In this document: positions 9,784-18,858 of the stretch, one piece after another
How the letters are laid out: each line of letters begins with the position of its first letter
Numbering within the stretch: position 1 is the first letter of the stretch
NCBI RefSeq assembly: GCF_003937825.1
Contig: NZ_RSFW01000009.1
Coordinates: 124,001 to 188,000, forward strand
Reading direction: 5' to 3'
DNA length: 64,000 nt
Source: Mesobacillus subterraneus
GTDB lineage: Bacteria; Bacillota; Bacilli; Bacillales; Cytobacillaceae
Translations under genes and position numbers: made by a program
The notes under the pieces: model-generated
Database searches by the model: none
Told to the model about the DNA's origin: nothing
What the model saw: only the letters and a program-made list of their open reading frames with translations

Positions 9784-11823
9784 TTAATCCAGTTTCTCGC
9801 TGGCAAGCGCCCCTGTTTCACGCAAGTAATCTCTGAGAGCTTTGTACTTTTCACTTTGCCAGAAAGCAGCTGATTGAACCAGCAGGGTTGCATCGTTCCT
9901 TGCCGTTTCCAGTGCACGGTAATCGTGTACCATATCGGCCACCTTGAATTCAGGCAGCCCGCTTTGCTTCTTGCCAAAGAAATCTCCAGGCCCGCGAAGC
10001 TCGAGGTCTTTTTCACTCAGGACAAATCCATCATTGGTTTCTGACATGATCTTCATTCGTTCTTTCCCTACTTCGCTTTTCGGATCGGCTAGCAAAATGC
10101 AGTAGGACTGGTCGCTTCCTCTGCCGACCCGGCCCCTGAGCTGATGAAGCTGGGCCAGCCCGAATCTTTCAGCGTCATAAATGAGCATGACAGTCGCATT
10201 AGGCACGTTCACACCAACCTCTACGACAGTAGTCGAGACAAGCACTTGAACCTCATTTTCACTAAAGGACTTCATCACCTGGTCTTTCTCATCAGAGTGA
10301 AGACGGCCATGCATAAGACCCACCTTAAAACGGTTCTGAAAATAAAAGCTTAATGTACTGTGGACATCAATCGCATTCTGGACATCCAGTTTATCTGATT
10401 CCTCAATCAGCGGACAAATTACATATGCCTGCCGACCTTTGGCCAATTCTTTCTCCATGAAAGAAAGGACTCGTTCAAGCATCTCATGCTTTGCCCAATA
10501 TGTTTCAATCGTTTTTCTTCCTGCCGGCATTTCATCTATGATCGAGACATCCATTTCTCCGAAGACGGTAATTGCCAGCGTCCTTGGAATCGGAGTAGCC
10601 GTCATGAACAGAACATCCGGATTTTCTCCTTTTTCCCTGAGCACGCGCCTTTGTTCGACGCCAAAACGATGCTGCTCATCCGTTATGACTAAGCCCAGCC
10701 TTTTGAAGTCGACTTCATCCTGGATCAGGGCATGGGTCCCAATCAGGACATCAATCTCCCCTTGTTTTAACTGCTCAAGCAATTCCCGCCGGCGCTTCCC
10801 TTTGACGGAGCTTGTAAGCAAAGCAGCCTTGAGTCCAAATGGCTCAAGCAGCTGCGTCAACGACTGGGAATGCTGCTCCGCAAGGATTTCTGTCGGAACC
10901 ATCAGGGCACCCTGATAGCCGGCAGTCTTTGCTACATAAAGGGCAATTGCAGCGACCACTGTTTTTCCGGATCCCACATCTCCCTGGAGGAGACGGTTCA
11001 TGCGGTAGGGCGATCTCATGTCGCCCAGGATCTCGTTTACGACCCTTTTTTGCGCCCCAGTCAAAGGGAATGGCAGTCCGCCGATGAATTCTTTTAGCTT
11101 GTCCAACTGGTAGGAAACAGTAATACCTGGACTCTGCTCCCTCTCAATTTTTCTCAAAGATTGCATCTTGAGCTGGAACAACAGAAATTCTTCGTAAACA
11201 AACCGTCTTCTTGCCTGCTTCATTTCTTCTGCACCTGAAGGGAAATGCATGATTCTGAGTGCATCTCTTCTGCTTAAAAGTTTATATTTTTGCAAAAGCT
11301 CTCCAGGTAAAATTTCTTCAATTTCATGGCCGTAATGGGTAAAGGCAAGCTTTATTAGCCTTCTGATCGTTTTCACGGTCATTTTCCCCTTCACCGCGTA
11401 TACTGGCTCAAAGTCCTGGCTTTTCGTATGTTCTCCCTGCGACATTTCACTGGCGGTGATCGTCTGCCTGTGCTGGTCCCATTTTCCGGTGACCGTGATC
11501 GTTTCACCCACATGGATTTTTTGTTTTAAATACGGCTGGTTAAAGAAAGTCACGATGATTAGGTATCTGCCCACAAGCAGCCTGACGGTAAGCCGATTCT
11601 TTTTGCGTCCATAATAGACAAGGGAAGGCTCGCTGTGGACCTTCCCCTCGACCGTCACTTTTTCGTCATGCTTGACTTCTGCCAGATCCTTCAGGCGATA
11701 ATCTTCATAACGATAGGGGAAATATTCCAGTAAATCGCCCACAGACCTGATGTTCATGTCTGCAAGAGTTATTGCCATTTCATCGCCGATTCCTTTAACA
11801 GCGGTTACAGATTGTTTCAGCAT
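9784..11823 (-). CDS. recG: ATP-dependent DNA helicase RecG
   Basis: RecG remodels stalled replication forks and branched recombination intermediates. The 679-residue protein has the N-terminal wedge/OB domain, Walker A GDVGSGKT near residue 285, the superfamily-2 box ITDEQHRFG, MTATPIPRT, and a C-terminal helicase lobe with QLRGRVGRG. A reading frame open to 11874 runs into sdaAA. The family N-terminus (TAVKGIGDE) fits the ATG at 11823, just after the sdaAA stop, which suggests coupled translation; no strong ribosome-binding site precedes it. Confidence 0.95.
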   Translation of the reverse strand: MLKQSVTAVKGIGDEMAITLADMNIRSVGDLLEYFPYRYEDYRLKDLAEVKHDEKVTVEGKVHSEPSLVYYGRKKNRLTVRLLVGRYLIIVTFFNQPYLKQKIHVGETITVTGKWDQHRQTITASEMSQGEHTKSQDFEPVYAVKGKMTVKTIRRLIKLAFTHYGHEIEEILPGELLQKYKLLSRRDALRIMHFPSGAEEMKQARRRFVYEEFLLFQLKMQSLRKIEREQSPGITVSYQLDKLKEFIGGLPFPLTGAQKRVVNEILGDMRSPYRMNRLLQGDVGSGKTVVAAIALYVAKTAGYQGALMVPTEILAEQHSQSLTQLLEPFGLKAALLTSSVKGKRRRELLEQLKQGEIDVLIGTHALIQDEVDFKRLGLVITDEQHRFGVEQRRVLREKGENPDVLFMTATPIPRTLAITVFGEMDVSIIDEMPAGRKTIETYWAKHEMLERVLSFMEKELAKGRQAYVICPLIEESDKLDVQNAIDVHSTLSFYFQNRFKVGLMHGRLHSDEKDQVMKSFSENEVQVLVSTTVVEVGVNVPNATVMLIYDAERFGLAQLHQLRGRVGRGSDQSYCILLADPKSEVGKERMKIMSETNDGFVLSEKDLELRGPGDFFGKKQSGLPEFKVADMVHDYRALETARNDATLLVQSAAFWQSEKYKALRDYLRETGALASEKLD

Positions 11824-11824
11824 C

Positions 11825-12712
11825 TCATTCACGTTTATCAAGCGGTATACCGAAGATCTTTGCCTCAAGCTCACGTCCGGTCGGTGTGGCCGCTAACCCT
11901 CCCTGCGCTGTTTCTCTAAGTGCCGATGGCATGGATTGCCCGATCTTGTACATAGCATCAATTACCTCATCACAAGGAATCCTGCTTGTTATTCCCGCCA
12001 GCGCCATATCAGCTGCGACCATCGCATTGGCAGCTCCCATGGCATTCCTTTTGACACAAGGAACCTCTACAAGACCTGCAACTGGATCGCATACTAATCC
12101 GAGCATATTCTTCAAAGTGATGGCCATCGCTTCGGCACATTGCTCCGGAGTTCCTCCCGCCATTTCGACTATCGCAGCAGCTGCCATTCCGGCGGCAGAG
12201 CCTACTTCCGCCTGGCACCCGCCTGCCGCTCCAGAAATGGATGCATTATTTGCGACAACAAAGCCAAAAGCACCGGCCGTGAACAGAAACAGAATCATTT
12301 GTTCCCTTGTCGGATTCAACTTCCTTTTGACAGCAAATAAAGTCCCAGGCACAACTCCAGCAGACCCGGCTGTCGGGGTTGCGCAAATGGTCCCCATTGC
12401 GGCATTCACTTCATTCGTTGCTACTGCCTTGCTGACAGCGTCGAGAATGGTCTTACCGGAAAGGAAGTTCCCTTTATGGATATAGTTTTGCAGGAGAACC
12501 GCATCACCACCCGTTAAACCGGAATGGGATTTCACACCTTTTAACCCTCTCTCGACCGCCTGTTCCATCACCGCAAGATTCCGGTCCATCATGGTGATAA
12601 TCTCTTCCCTGGTGCGGCCGGTTACCTCGATCTCCTGCTCAATCATCAGTTCGGAAATCTTCTTATTTTTACTTGTCGCAAGTTCAACCAGTTCTGCCAC
12701 GTTGCGAAACAT
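11825..12712 (-). CDS. sdaAA: L-serine dehydratase, alpha subunit
   Basis: This is the catalytic, iron-sulfur-containing half of the two-subunit L-serine dehydratase, which converts serine to pyruvate and ammonia. The 295-residue product has glycine-rich segments (TAGSAGVVPG, SISGAAGGCQAEVGSA) and cysteines in GLVCDPVAGLVEVPC that are candidate [4Fe-4S] ligands. The ATG at 12712 follows GGAGGGACTCCCG. It lies directly downstream of sdaAB and overlaps the region upstream of recG. Confidence 0.94.
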   Translation of the reverse strand: MFRNVAELVELATSKNKKISELMIEQEIEVTGRTREEIITMMDRNLAVMEQAVERGLKGVKSHSGLTGGDAVLLQNYIHKGNFLSGKTILDAVSKAVATNEVNAAMGTICATPTAGSAGVVPGTLFAVKRKLNPTREQMILFLFTAGAFGFVVANNASISGAAGGCQAEVGSAAGMAAAAIVEMAGGTPEQCAEAMAITLKNMLGLVCDPVAGLVEVPCVKRNAMGAANAMVAADMALAGITSRIPCDEVIDAMYKIGQSMPSALRETAQGGLAATPTGRELEAKIFGIPLDKRE

Positions 12713-12758
12713 CGGGAGTCCCTCCTTTTGGCAATTTTTTCTTGGTGGATGGGGTATC

Positions 12759-13421
12759 TTAATCCACTATTTTCGTGACCTGCAATACATTGGGCAGCTG
12801 CTCAATTTTTTTCAATATATGTTCATCAATATTATGGTCAACCTCGATGGTCATCAAAGCCATTTTTCCTTTTTCCTTACGGGAAACCTCCATATGTCCT
12901 ATGTTGATCTCTTCGTCTGCAAGGATGTTGGATACAGCGGCAATCGCTCCATGCCTGTCATTATGGACAACGAGGATTGCCGGATGGTGCCCGGACAATT
13001 TAAGCTGAAAACCATTAAGTTCAATAATCTCAATTTTCCCGCCGCCGATGGAGATGCCGACCAGCTCAAGTTCTCCCTTATCGTCCCCAATTAAAACCCT
13101 GGCGGTATTGGGGTGGTCAGTGATCGCTTCCTCTTCAATGAATTTAATTTTCATGCCCGCTTTTTTGGCCATGGCAATCGAATCAATAATCCGCTCATCG
13201 AAGGTATCAAAATCAAGAAGTCCGCCAACGAGCGCCACATCCGTGCCATGCCCTTTATATGTTTTGGCAAAGGATCCGTAAAAGGAAACACTTGCCCACT
13301 TCGGTTCCCGCCCAAACAGACTCCTCGCCACCCGGCCTATCCTTGCTGCGCCTGCAGTATGGGAGCTCGACGGGCCAATCATCACAGGTCCTATTATATC
13401 GAAAACACTTTTGTACTTCAT
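12759..13421 (-). CDS. sdaAB: L-serine dehydratase, beta subunit
   Basis: This is the partner subunit of SdaAA. The 220-residue protein has the GPSSSHTAGAARIG motif near the N-terminus and a C-terminal ACT-type domain (from about 145), expected to sense or bind serine. An upstream start at 13469 is possible, but the ATG at 13421 after AAAGGGGTG gives the family N-terminus MKYKSVFDIIGPVM. It is the first gene of sdaAB-sdaAA-recG. Confidence 0.93.
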   Translation of the reverse strand: MKYKSVFDIIGPVMIGPSSSHTAGAARIGRVARSLFGREPKWASVSFYGSFAKTYKGHGTDVALVGGLLDFDTFDERIIDSIAMAKKAGMKIKFIEEEAITDHPNTARVLIGDDKGELELVGISIGGGKIEIIELNGFQLKLSGHHPAILVVHNDRHGAIAAVSNILADEEINIGHMEVSRKEKGKMALMTIEVDHNIDEHILKKIEQLPNVLQVTKIVD

Positions 13422-13545
13422 GCCATACACCCCTTTACAAATAAATGGGTAACATTTCTGGCTGTGCAATGTCTTTCTGTAAAATCCTTAAGACTCTTTT
13501 AGATTTTCGGTTCCATCTTCCAATTTTGCTCCATATACAAAACGA

Positions 13546-13570
13546 AATAGAAGGGGGATCCCCTTCTATT
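13546..13570 (-). terminator. Hairpin between fakA and sdaAB, probable terminator
   Basis: A perfect 11-bp inverted repeat, AATAGAAGGGG with CCCCTTCTATT around a three-base loop, lies in the 216-base interval between the fakA stop and the sdaAB start. On the minus strand it is followed by TCGTTTTG, a weak U-run. It most likely ends the yloU-fakA transcript. Confidence 0.55.
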
Positions 13571-13637
13571 CCTTAGTATCATATTCTAATTTTATTTGTC
13601 CAGCGGGAGAATCAGCACTGCTGGAAAAACTTTTTCA

Positions 13638-15308
13638 TTACTCAATCGCAAAGATGAAAGCGTATAAAGGCTGTTCGCCATTATGGACTTCAACTTCGAC
13701 ATCCTTGAACTGGCTTTCCACGTACTCAACGATTGACTCTACATCATCATCAGTTGCGTCTTCACCTTTAAGGATTGTCAGGATTTCTGAGTCTTCATCC
13801 AGCATTTGGCCAAGCAGATCCTTGGCTGCCTTCACTTTATCCTTGTCCTTGAGCACGATTTTACCATCGGAAATGCCCATGAAATCGCCAGTGGAGATTT
13901 CAAGGCCATCGATGCTTGTATCGCGGACAGCAAAAGTAAGCTGGCCTGTCTTAACATGCTGCATTGCTTCTGTCATCACATCTTTGTTTTCGGAAGCGTC
14001 TGCAGATGGGTTGAATGATAGCAGTGCCGTCATTCCCTGAGGTACAGTTTTTGAAGGGATCACGACTACTTCTTCCTCCGCAACCTCTGCAGCCTGTTCA
14101 GCCGCCATGATGATGTTTTTATTGTTCGGCAGGATGATGACCTTACGCGCATTGACTTCCTTGATCGCCTTAACGATATCTTCCGTACTCGGATTCATCG
14201 TCTGGCCGCCTTCAATCACTGCGTTGGCACCGATACTGCGGAACAGCTCAGCGATCCCGGATCCCATGGATACGGCAACAATGCCATATTCCTGCTTTTC
14301 TTTCTTAACCGGAGCAGCCTCAGTACGAAGAGGGGTTGTTGGCTCCCCAACAATATCTGTGTGCTGCTGGCGCATATTTTCGATTTTCATATTGATGAGG
14401 CTGCCATATTTCTGTCCATAAGTCAGGACCTCTCCAGGCTGCTCGGAGTGAATATGTACTTTAACGACCTCGTCATCGGAAATGACCAGCAATGAATCAC
14501 CGTACTTGCTCAAGTCCTGACGGAAGTTTTCTTCAGAGAATGAAGTTTCCCCTTCAAGCCTGACCATGAATTCCGTACAATAGCCGAATTCGATATCCTC
14601 GGTATTCATATGGCTTTGGACGCTTTTGTGGTGCTCAGCGCTCACTAGATCATTCATGTTCGGCATTGAAGCTGGTGAATCCGGAAGCTTTTCACCTTTC
14701 AATTCAGCAAGGAAACCCTCATATACAAATACAAGTCCCTGGCCGCCGCTGTCGACTACTCCTACTTCCTTCAGCACTGGCAGCAAATCAGGAGTGCGGT
14801 TCAATGAAGCCTTTGCTTCTTTGAGAACCTCTTCCATAAGGCCGTCAATGCTGTCATGGTTTGGAGCAACTGCAACGGCATGCCTGGCAGCATCCTTGGC
14901 CACTGTTAAAATTGTTCCTTCAACCGGCTTCATAACTGCCTTATAAGCTGTCTCCACACCCGCGTTCAATGCAGCTGCAAATTCAACAGACGTTACAGTC
15001 GGCTTAGTTTCGATTGCTTTCGCAAATCCGCGGAACAATTGGGAAAGGATGACTCCTGAGTTCCCCCTCGCTCCCATCAGCAAACCTTTGGCAAGAGCAG
15101 AACCAACCTTCCCGATATGGGCCTGCACATTGTTCTTCACTTCCTTGGCACCGGAAGTCATGGATAAATTCATATTTGTTCCTGTATCACCATCAGGAAC
15201 AGGGAACACGTTCAATGCATCGACATATTTGGCATTCGCAGCCAGATGATTGGCACCCTGAATGACCATCTCCGCAAAACGTTTTCCGTCTAGAACTTTA
15301 ATAGACAC
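13638..15308 (-). CDS. fakA: Fatty acid kinase catalytic subunit FakA (YloV)
   Basis: FakA phosphorylates exogenous fatty acids held by a FakB binding protein, giving acyl-phosphate for phospholipid synthesis. The 556-residue protein has an N-terminal DhaL-like kinase domain with the Mg/ATP motif NVFPVPDGDTGTNMNLS (about 30-46), a middle domain (about 210-330) and a C-terminal DegV-like domain. It is the yloV orthologue, formerly annotated as a dihydroxyacetone kinase-like protein. It lies directly downstream of yloU. No FakB is in the window. Confidence 0.93.
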   Translation of the reverse strand: MSIKVLDGKRFAEMVIQGANHLAANAKYVDALNVFPVPDGDTGTNMNLSMTSGAKEVKNNVQAHIGKVGSALAKGLLMGARGNSGVILSQLFRGFAKAIETKPTVTSVEFAAALNAGVETAYKAVMKPVEGTILTVAKDAARHAVAVAPNHDSIDGLMEEVLKEAKASLNRTPDLLPVLKEVGVVDSGGQGLVFVYEGFLAELKGEKLPDSPASMPNMNDLVSAEHHKSVQSHMNTEDIEFGYCTEFMVRLEGETSFSEENFRQDLSKYGDSLLVISDDEVVKVHIHSEQPGEVLTYGQKYGSLINMKIENMRQQHTDIVGEPTTPLRTEAAPVKKEKQEYGIVAVSMGSGIAELFRSIGANAVIEGGQTMNPSTEDIVKAIKEVNARKVIILPNNKNIIMAAEQAAEVAEEEVVVIPSKTVPQGMTALLSFNPSADASENKDVMTEAMQHVKTGQLTFAVRDTSIDGLEISTGDFMGISDGKIVLKDKDKVKAAKDLLGQMLDEDSEILTILKGEDATDDDVESIVEYVESQFKDVEVEVHNGEQPLYAFIFAIE

Positions 15309-15323
15309 AAATCTTTCCTCCTC

Positions 15324-15686
15324 TTACGGGTTCGTTACACGAACTCCCTGAACGTAAATATTGACCGAGTCAGCAGCCAGCCCGACCGTTTTGTCGAGGG
15401 TATACTTTACCTTTGACTGGACATTGTGGGCAACCTCGGAAATTTTCGTTCCATAGCTCACAATAATATACATATCAATATGTACTTCTTCGTTTTCCTG
15501 GCGAACGATGACTCCGCGGGTAAAGTTCTCCCTGCGCAGGATATCTGTTAAGCCGTCCTTGATCTGATTCTTTGAAGCCATTCCGACAATCCCATAGCAA
15601 TCGACAGCTGCACCGCCTGCAATCGTGGCGATGACATCATTTGATATATCAATTTGTCCGTACTTCGTTTTTAGCTCGATGGACAT
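15324..15686 (-). CDS. yloU: Asp23/Gls24 family protein YloU
   Basis: The 120-residue protein belongs to the Asp23/Gls24 envelope-stress family, small cytoplasmic proteins often coupled to fakA. It has the family segments VIATIAGGAAVDCYGIVGM and VHIDMYIIVSYG. The ATG at 15686 is preceded by AAAGGGGGAACGAG; an in-frame start ten codons upstream would cover that ribosome-binding site and is rejected. Its biochemical role is not established. It is adjacent to fakA, 15 bases apart. Confidence 0.9.
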   Translation of the reverse strand: MSIELKTKYGQIDISNDVIATIAGGAAVDCYGIVGMASKNQIKDGLTDILRRENFTRGVIVRQENEEVHIDMYIIVSYGTKISEVAHNVQSKVKYTLDKTVGLAADSVNIYVQGVRVTNP

Positions 15687-15981
15687 GACTCGTTCCCCCT
15701 TTGGAAAAAATAGCATTATGCTACAGTTATTTTACTATAAACCAGTCAATTTTTAAAGTTATTCTGCGCTACCCTTTATTATTCAGCAAGAATCTCAAGT
15801 ATATGTCAAGGTTTTTTTCTTTATAGCTTTCACCAGAACTATTGCAAATGGCAAATTTCTATGATAAATTATTAAAGTATGTCAGAAATAAGGTTATCCT
15901 GTTTAATTCGCAGTTCTGACGATATGCAAATAATTGCAGAAAAAAATAGTATCAGCTTTTGTCAGTTAGGAGGGAAATCAT
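15687..15981. other. Divergent intergenic region between yloU and rpmB
   Basis: This 295-base AT-rich stretch must hold the divergent promoters of yloU-fakA (minus) and rpmB (plus). A weak plus-strand candidate is TTGCAA, 17 bases, TAAATT near 15842-15870. No reading frame or obvious riboregulator was seen. Confidence 0.4.
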
Positions 15982-16170
15982 ATGCCACGTAAATGTGTAG
16001 TAACTGGTAAATCAACTCGTTCTGGTAACGCACGCTCCCACGCAATGAACGCTAACAAGCGTACATGGGGTGCTAACCTTCAAAAAGTACGTATTCTTGT
16101 AGACGGTAAGCCTAAGCGTGTTTGGGTATCTGCAAGAGCTCTAAGATCAGGTAAAGTTGAGCGCGTTTAA
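15982..16170 (+). CDS. rpmB: 50S ribosomal protein L28
   Basis: The 62-residue basic protein begins [20 protein letters not shown] and is a standard L28 of the large ribosomal subunit. It has one cysteine (Cys5), so it looks like the form without the full four-cysteine zinc set. The ATG follows a strong AGGAGGGAAATC ribosome-binding site. It stands alone on the plus strand, divergent from yloU-fakA and convergent with spoVM, as in B. subtilis. Confidence 0.97.
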   Translation: MPRKCVVTGKSTRSGNARSHAMNANKRTWGANLQKVRILVDGKPKRVWVSARALRSGKVERV

Positions 16171-16200
16171 TTAAAAAAACGCAGATTTCCGAATGGCTCC

Positions 16201-16247
16201 ATGCCGTGAGGGAGCTGCACGGCATCCATAAAGGGTGCCTTTTTTTA
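16201..16247 (+). terminator. Probable terminator after rpmB
   Basis: An 8-bp stem ATGCCGTG/CACGGCAT (16201-16208 and 16218-16225) lies 30 bases after the rpmB stop. A T7 run follows at 16240-16246, about 14 bases past the stem, so the geometry is not ideal. Confidence 0.5.
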
Positions 16248-16289
16248 TTCCCCCAAACTGATCCTCCTGCTCATTCTGCCCAATTGAGC

Positions 16290-16320
16290 GAAAAATAATA
16301 GCACCCCGCCTCCAGGGTGC
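16290..16320 (-). terminator. Rho-independent terminator after spoVM
   Basis: Minus-strand stem GCACCC/GGGTGC with an eight-base loop (16301-16320), followed by TATTATTTTT. It lies 55 bases after the spoVM stop. Confidence 0.72.
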
Positions 16321-16375
16321 CAAATGCTTGCATATCGGTTTTCATTTTTTGATTATTTTTCACACTCAATGGTTT

Positions 16376-16456
16376 TTAATCCTTTTTAAATGCACCTAAC
16401 ATTGCCCGTACGAGGCCACCCAAAAATTTAGGCAGTTTGATTGTATAGAATCTCAT
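16376..16456 (-). CDS. spoVM: Stage V sporulation protein M (26 residues)
   Basis: The 26-codon frame reads MRFYTIKLPKFLGGLVRAML then GAFKKD, nearly identical to B. subtilis SpoVM. SpoVM is an amphipathic helix that recognises the convex forespore outer membrane and anchors SpoIVA for coat assembly. It is also a substrate/inhibitor of FtsH. The ATG at 16456 follows GGAGGGACGGT. It lies between thiN and rpmB, its conserved position. A SigE-type promoter and a terminator flank it, so it is probably transcribed alone. Confidence 0.96.
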   Translation of the reverse strand: MRFYTIKLPKFLGGLVRAMLGAFKKD

Positions 16457-16506
16457 ACCGTCCCTCCTCACCATCTCTCGCAAACCTGTCTTCTTTCTGT
16501 ATCCCT

Positions 16507-16536
16507 ATAGTATATTCCCGGGTATACAAAATTTGC
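16507..16536 (-). promoter_or_regulatory. Candidate SigE promoter of spoVM
   Basis: Minus strand GCAAATT (16536-16530), 15-base spacer, TATACTAT (16514-16507). This fits the SigE consensus (kmATATT, 13-15, CATACAMT) at 6 of 7 and 6 of 8 positions. It lies about 50 bases before the spoVM start codon. SigE control of spoVM is established in B. subtilis; the assignment here is inference. Confidence 0.55.
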
Positions 16537-16584
16537 TCCTTTCCGAGAATCCTTTTTATGAAAAGAGCGCTTGCCGAAGACGAA

Positions 16585-17235
16585 TCAATCCTTGCTCCTT
16601 ACAACTAATAATATGCCTTCGGAAAAAGAAAAAGTACCATGACCTCTAATAAGTTCATTACTAATACATAGTGTCGAGCCCATTGGAATATGACAGTCAT
16701 TTAAAGGGTATTTGAAATTTTCCAGCGTCAACCCTGAAACTGCGGGAGTGACCGGAAGGAAGGAAATATACTTAAAATCCTCCATTTTTTCAACGGTATA
16801 GGTGCCCGGTCCCTTTATATATAAAATATTTGTGAGATCGATTATTTCAATATGGATGTCGTTTTTTTTCTGCAATGGTTTGAGGAGAAGCTGGATGTTG
16901 GCCATCAGGTGATCAAGACGGCCTCCTGTCGCCCCAAAGATGGTGATCCCTTCAGGCTCCTGTTCAAGAGCCCAGTTTAAAGCAAGCTCCATGTCCGTCT
17001 CATCTTTTTCTGGTTTGAACTTCTTTAGTTCTTTTACCTTACGCTCAATCTCTGCCAATTCTTCTTCTGTAACTGAATCGAAGTCGCCAAACGCTGCTTC
17101 AGGCCGTATTCCTGCATTCAGCAAGTAATACACCCCTCTGTCTATGCCAATCCATACAGCCTCTTTTTCATCAAATGGGGCAAATTCCGGTATCAGATTC
17201 AACGGACCGCCTGCAACTAAATGAATTTTCAACAT
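16585..17235 (-). CDS. thiN: Thiamine pyrophosphokinase
   Basis: ThiN transfers pyrophosphate from ATP to thiamine, giving the active cofactor. The 216-residue protein has the family motifs GIDRG, AFGDFDSV and KPEKDETDMELAL in the N-terminal domain, GATGGRLDHLMAN, and a C-terminal beta-sandwich that binds thiamine. The ATG at 17235 is preceded by GGGGGAGACA. It is the last gene downstream of rpe. Confidence 0.93.
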   Translation of the reverse strand: MLKIHLVAGGPLNLIPEFAPFDEKEAVWIGIDRGVYYLLNAGIRPEAAFGDFDSVTEEELAEIERKVKELKKFKPEKDETDMELALNWALEQEPEGITIFGATGGRLDHLMANIQLLLKPLQKKNDIHIEIIDLTNILYIKGPGTYTVEKMEDFKYISFLPVTPAVSGLTLENFKYPLNDCHIPMGSTLCISNELIRGHGTFSFSEGILLVVRSKD

Positions 17236-17276
17236 TGTCTCCCCCTATAACGCTGGTCTCATGATTCTGAACTGCA

Positions 17277-17308
17277 GAAAAGCCAGCCGTTCATTTAGCC
17301 GGCTGGCT
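17277..17308 (-). terminator. Rho-independent terminator after rpe
   Basis: A 9-bp GC-rich stem (AGCCAGCCG with CGGCTGGCT) lies six bases after the rpe stop. On the minus strand it is followed by TTTTCTG. It may separate rpe from thiN or attenuate readthrough. Confidence 0.7.
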
Positions 17309-17314
17309 TTTAAC

Positions 17315-17956
17315 TTACCTTAAACTCGCAATCGCAGCTGCCCTGTCTTCTTTGTTGAAGACTGCGGATCCAGCCACCAGCACATTTGCTCCTGCTTCAA
17401 TGCATAGCTTCGCGGTTTCTTCATTCACACCGCCATCAATCTCGATTTCAAGCTCAGGGTTCAATGAATCAGCAAGTTCTTTTACCTGCCTGATTTTTGG
17501 CAGTACCGATGGAATGAATTTTTGGCCGCCAAAGCCAGGGTTCACGGACATCAGCAGCACCAGATCTACATCCTCGATAACATGTCTTAAGCTTTCCACC
17601 GGTGTTGCAGGGTTGATGACCACCCCTGCTTTTACGCCGGTAGATTTAATCATCTGAATGGTCCTGTGAAGGTGTCTGCATGCTTCCACATGTACGGTAA
17701 TATAATCTGCTCCCGCTTTTGCGAAGGCTTCGATGTACTGGTCCGGGTTCTCAATCATCAAATGGACATCAAGCGGCAATGTTGTAACTGGCCGGATCGC
17801 TTCAACAATCAATGGCCCTATCGTAATATTCGGCACAAAATGTCCGTCCATGACATCGACATGAATATAATCAGCTCCGCCTCGTTCAACATCCTTGATT
17901 TCCTCGCCCAGACGGGCAAAATCGGCAGAAAGGATGGATGGTGCTATTTTAACCAT
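17315..17956 (-). CDS. rpe: Ribulose-phosphate 3-epimerase
   Basis: Rpe interconverts ribulose-5-phosphate and xylulose-5-phosphate in the pentose phosphate pathway. The 213-residue TIM barrel has [10 protein letters not shown], the metal ligands in [16 protein letters not shown] and DVHLM, the [10 protein letters not shown] loop, and EIDGGVN. It lies directly downstream of rsgA with a two-base gap, the cpgA-rpe-thiN order of B. subtilis. Confidence 0.96.
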   Translation of the reverse strand: MVKIAPSILSADFARLGEEIKDVERGGADYIHVDVMDGHFVPNITIGPLIVEAIRPVTTLPLDVHLMIENPDQYIEAFAKAGADYITVHVEACRHLHRTIQMIKSTGVKAGVVINPATPVESLRHVIEDVDLVLLMSVNPGFGGQKFIPSVLPKIRQVKELADSLNPELEIEIDGGVNEETAKLCIEAGANVLVAGSAVFNKEDRAAAIASLR

Positions 17957-17958
17957 AT

Positions 17959-18840
17959 TCAGTACCTCGGCTTTCTATCTTTTATTTCCAACAAAAAGTC
18001 CTTATAATGCGAATACCTGTATTCAGGCAATGTCTCTGCTTCCACCGCTGCTTTTACGGCACACTTCGGTTCAGCCATATGGAGGCAGCCTCGGAACTTG
18101 CAGTTCTCACTGATTTCCGAGATATCAGGGAAACATGAATTCAACTCTTCAGCCTCTATTTCGGTGAACTCCAGTGAACTGAAACCAGGCGTATCAGCAA
18201 CAAGTCCATTGTTGATTGAAATCAACTCCACATGCCTTGTCGTATGTTTGCCGCGGCCCAGGTGCGAGGAAATATCGTCAGTCTTGAGTTCCAAATCCGG
18301 GCGGATCGCATTAAGCAAAGAAGACTTTCCTACACCTGACTGTCCGGCAAAAACAGAGATTTTCCCCTCGATATGCGGACTCAGTTCCTCCAGCCCTGCC
18401 GAAGTTTCAGAAGAGGTAAAAATGACTTCATAGCCTGCATTACGGTAATCAATGGCATAACCCTCCAGCCGGGTTTTTTGCTCTTCCGTTGTTAAATCCA
18501 TTTTCGTGATGCAGATGATCGGCTGGATGCGATTATATTCAACCAGGACCAGGAATCTGTCGAGAAGTGCTGTGCTGAAGTCGGGTTCTACCGCAGAAAA
18601 GACAAGAATCGCCTGATCTACATTTGCGATCGGAGGCCGTACAAGCTCATTCTTCCGCTTCTTCACCTCAAGAATATAGCCGTCGGTTTCATTTTCAACC
18701 TGGAAAACAACCTCGTCGCCAACAAGCGGCGTCACCTTGTTTTTGCGGAAAACGCCGCGCCCCCGGCATTGGTACACTCCATCCTCGTTCGCAACATAAT
18801 AAAAACCGCTCAGTGCCTTGATAATTTTGCCCTCAGGCAT
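17959..18840 (-). CDS. rsgA: Small ribosomal subunit biogenesis GTPase RsgA (CpgA)
   Basis: RsgA is a circularly permuted GTPase acting in late 30S assembly, and in Bacillus it is a PrkC target tied to cell-wall growth. The 293-residue protein has an N-terminal OB fold, G4 TKMD (112-115) before G1 GQSGVGKS (166-173), G3 DTPG (216-219), and a zinc site Cys247, Cys252, His254, Cys260. The ATG follows GGGAGTG. It sits just after prkC, so the kinase and its target are co-transcribed. Confidence 0.95.
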   Translation of the reverse strand: MPEGKIIKALSGFYYVANEDGVYQCRGRGVFRKNKVTPLVGDEVVFQVENETDGYILEVKKRKNELVRPPIANVDQAILVFSAVEPDFSTALLDRFLVLVEYNRIQPIICITKMDLTTEEQKTRLEGYAIDYRNAGYEVIFTSSETSAGLEELSPHIEGKISVFAGQSGVGKSSLLNAIRPDLELKTDDISSHLGRGKHTTRHVELISINNGLVADTPGFSSLEFTEIEAEELNSCFPDISEISENCKFRGCLHMAEPKCAVKAAVEAETLPEYRYSHYKDFLLEIKDRKPRY

Positions 18841-18858
18841 AGCAACACTCCCTGTCTT

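Noticed and set aside
11886-12485. 199-codon open frame on plus opposite sdaAA
   Set aside because: Antisense shadow of a glycine/alanine-rich protein; no independent support.
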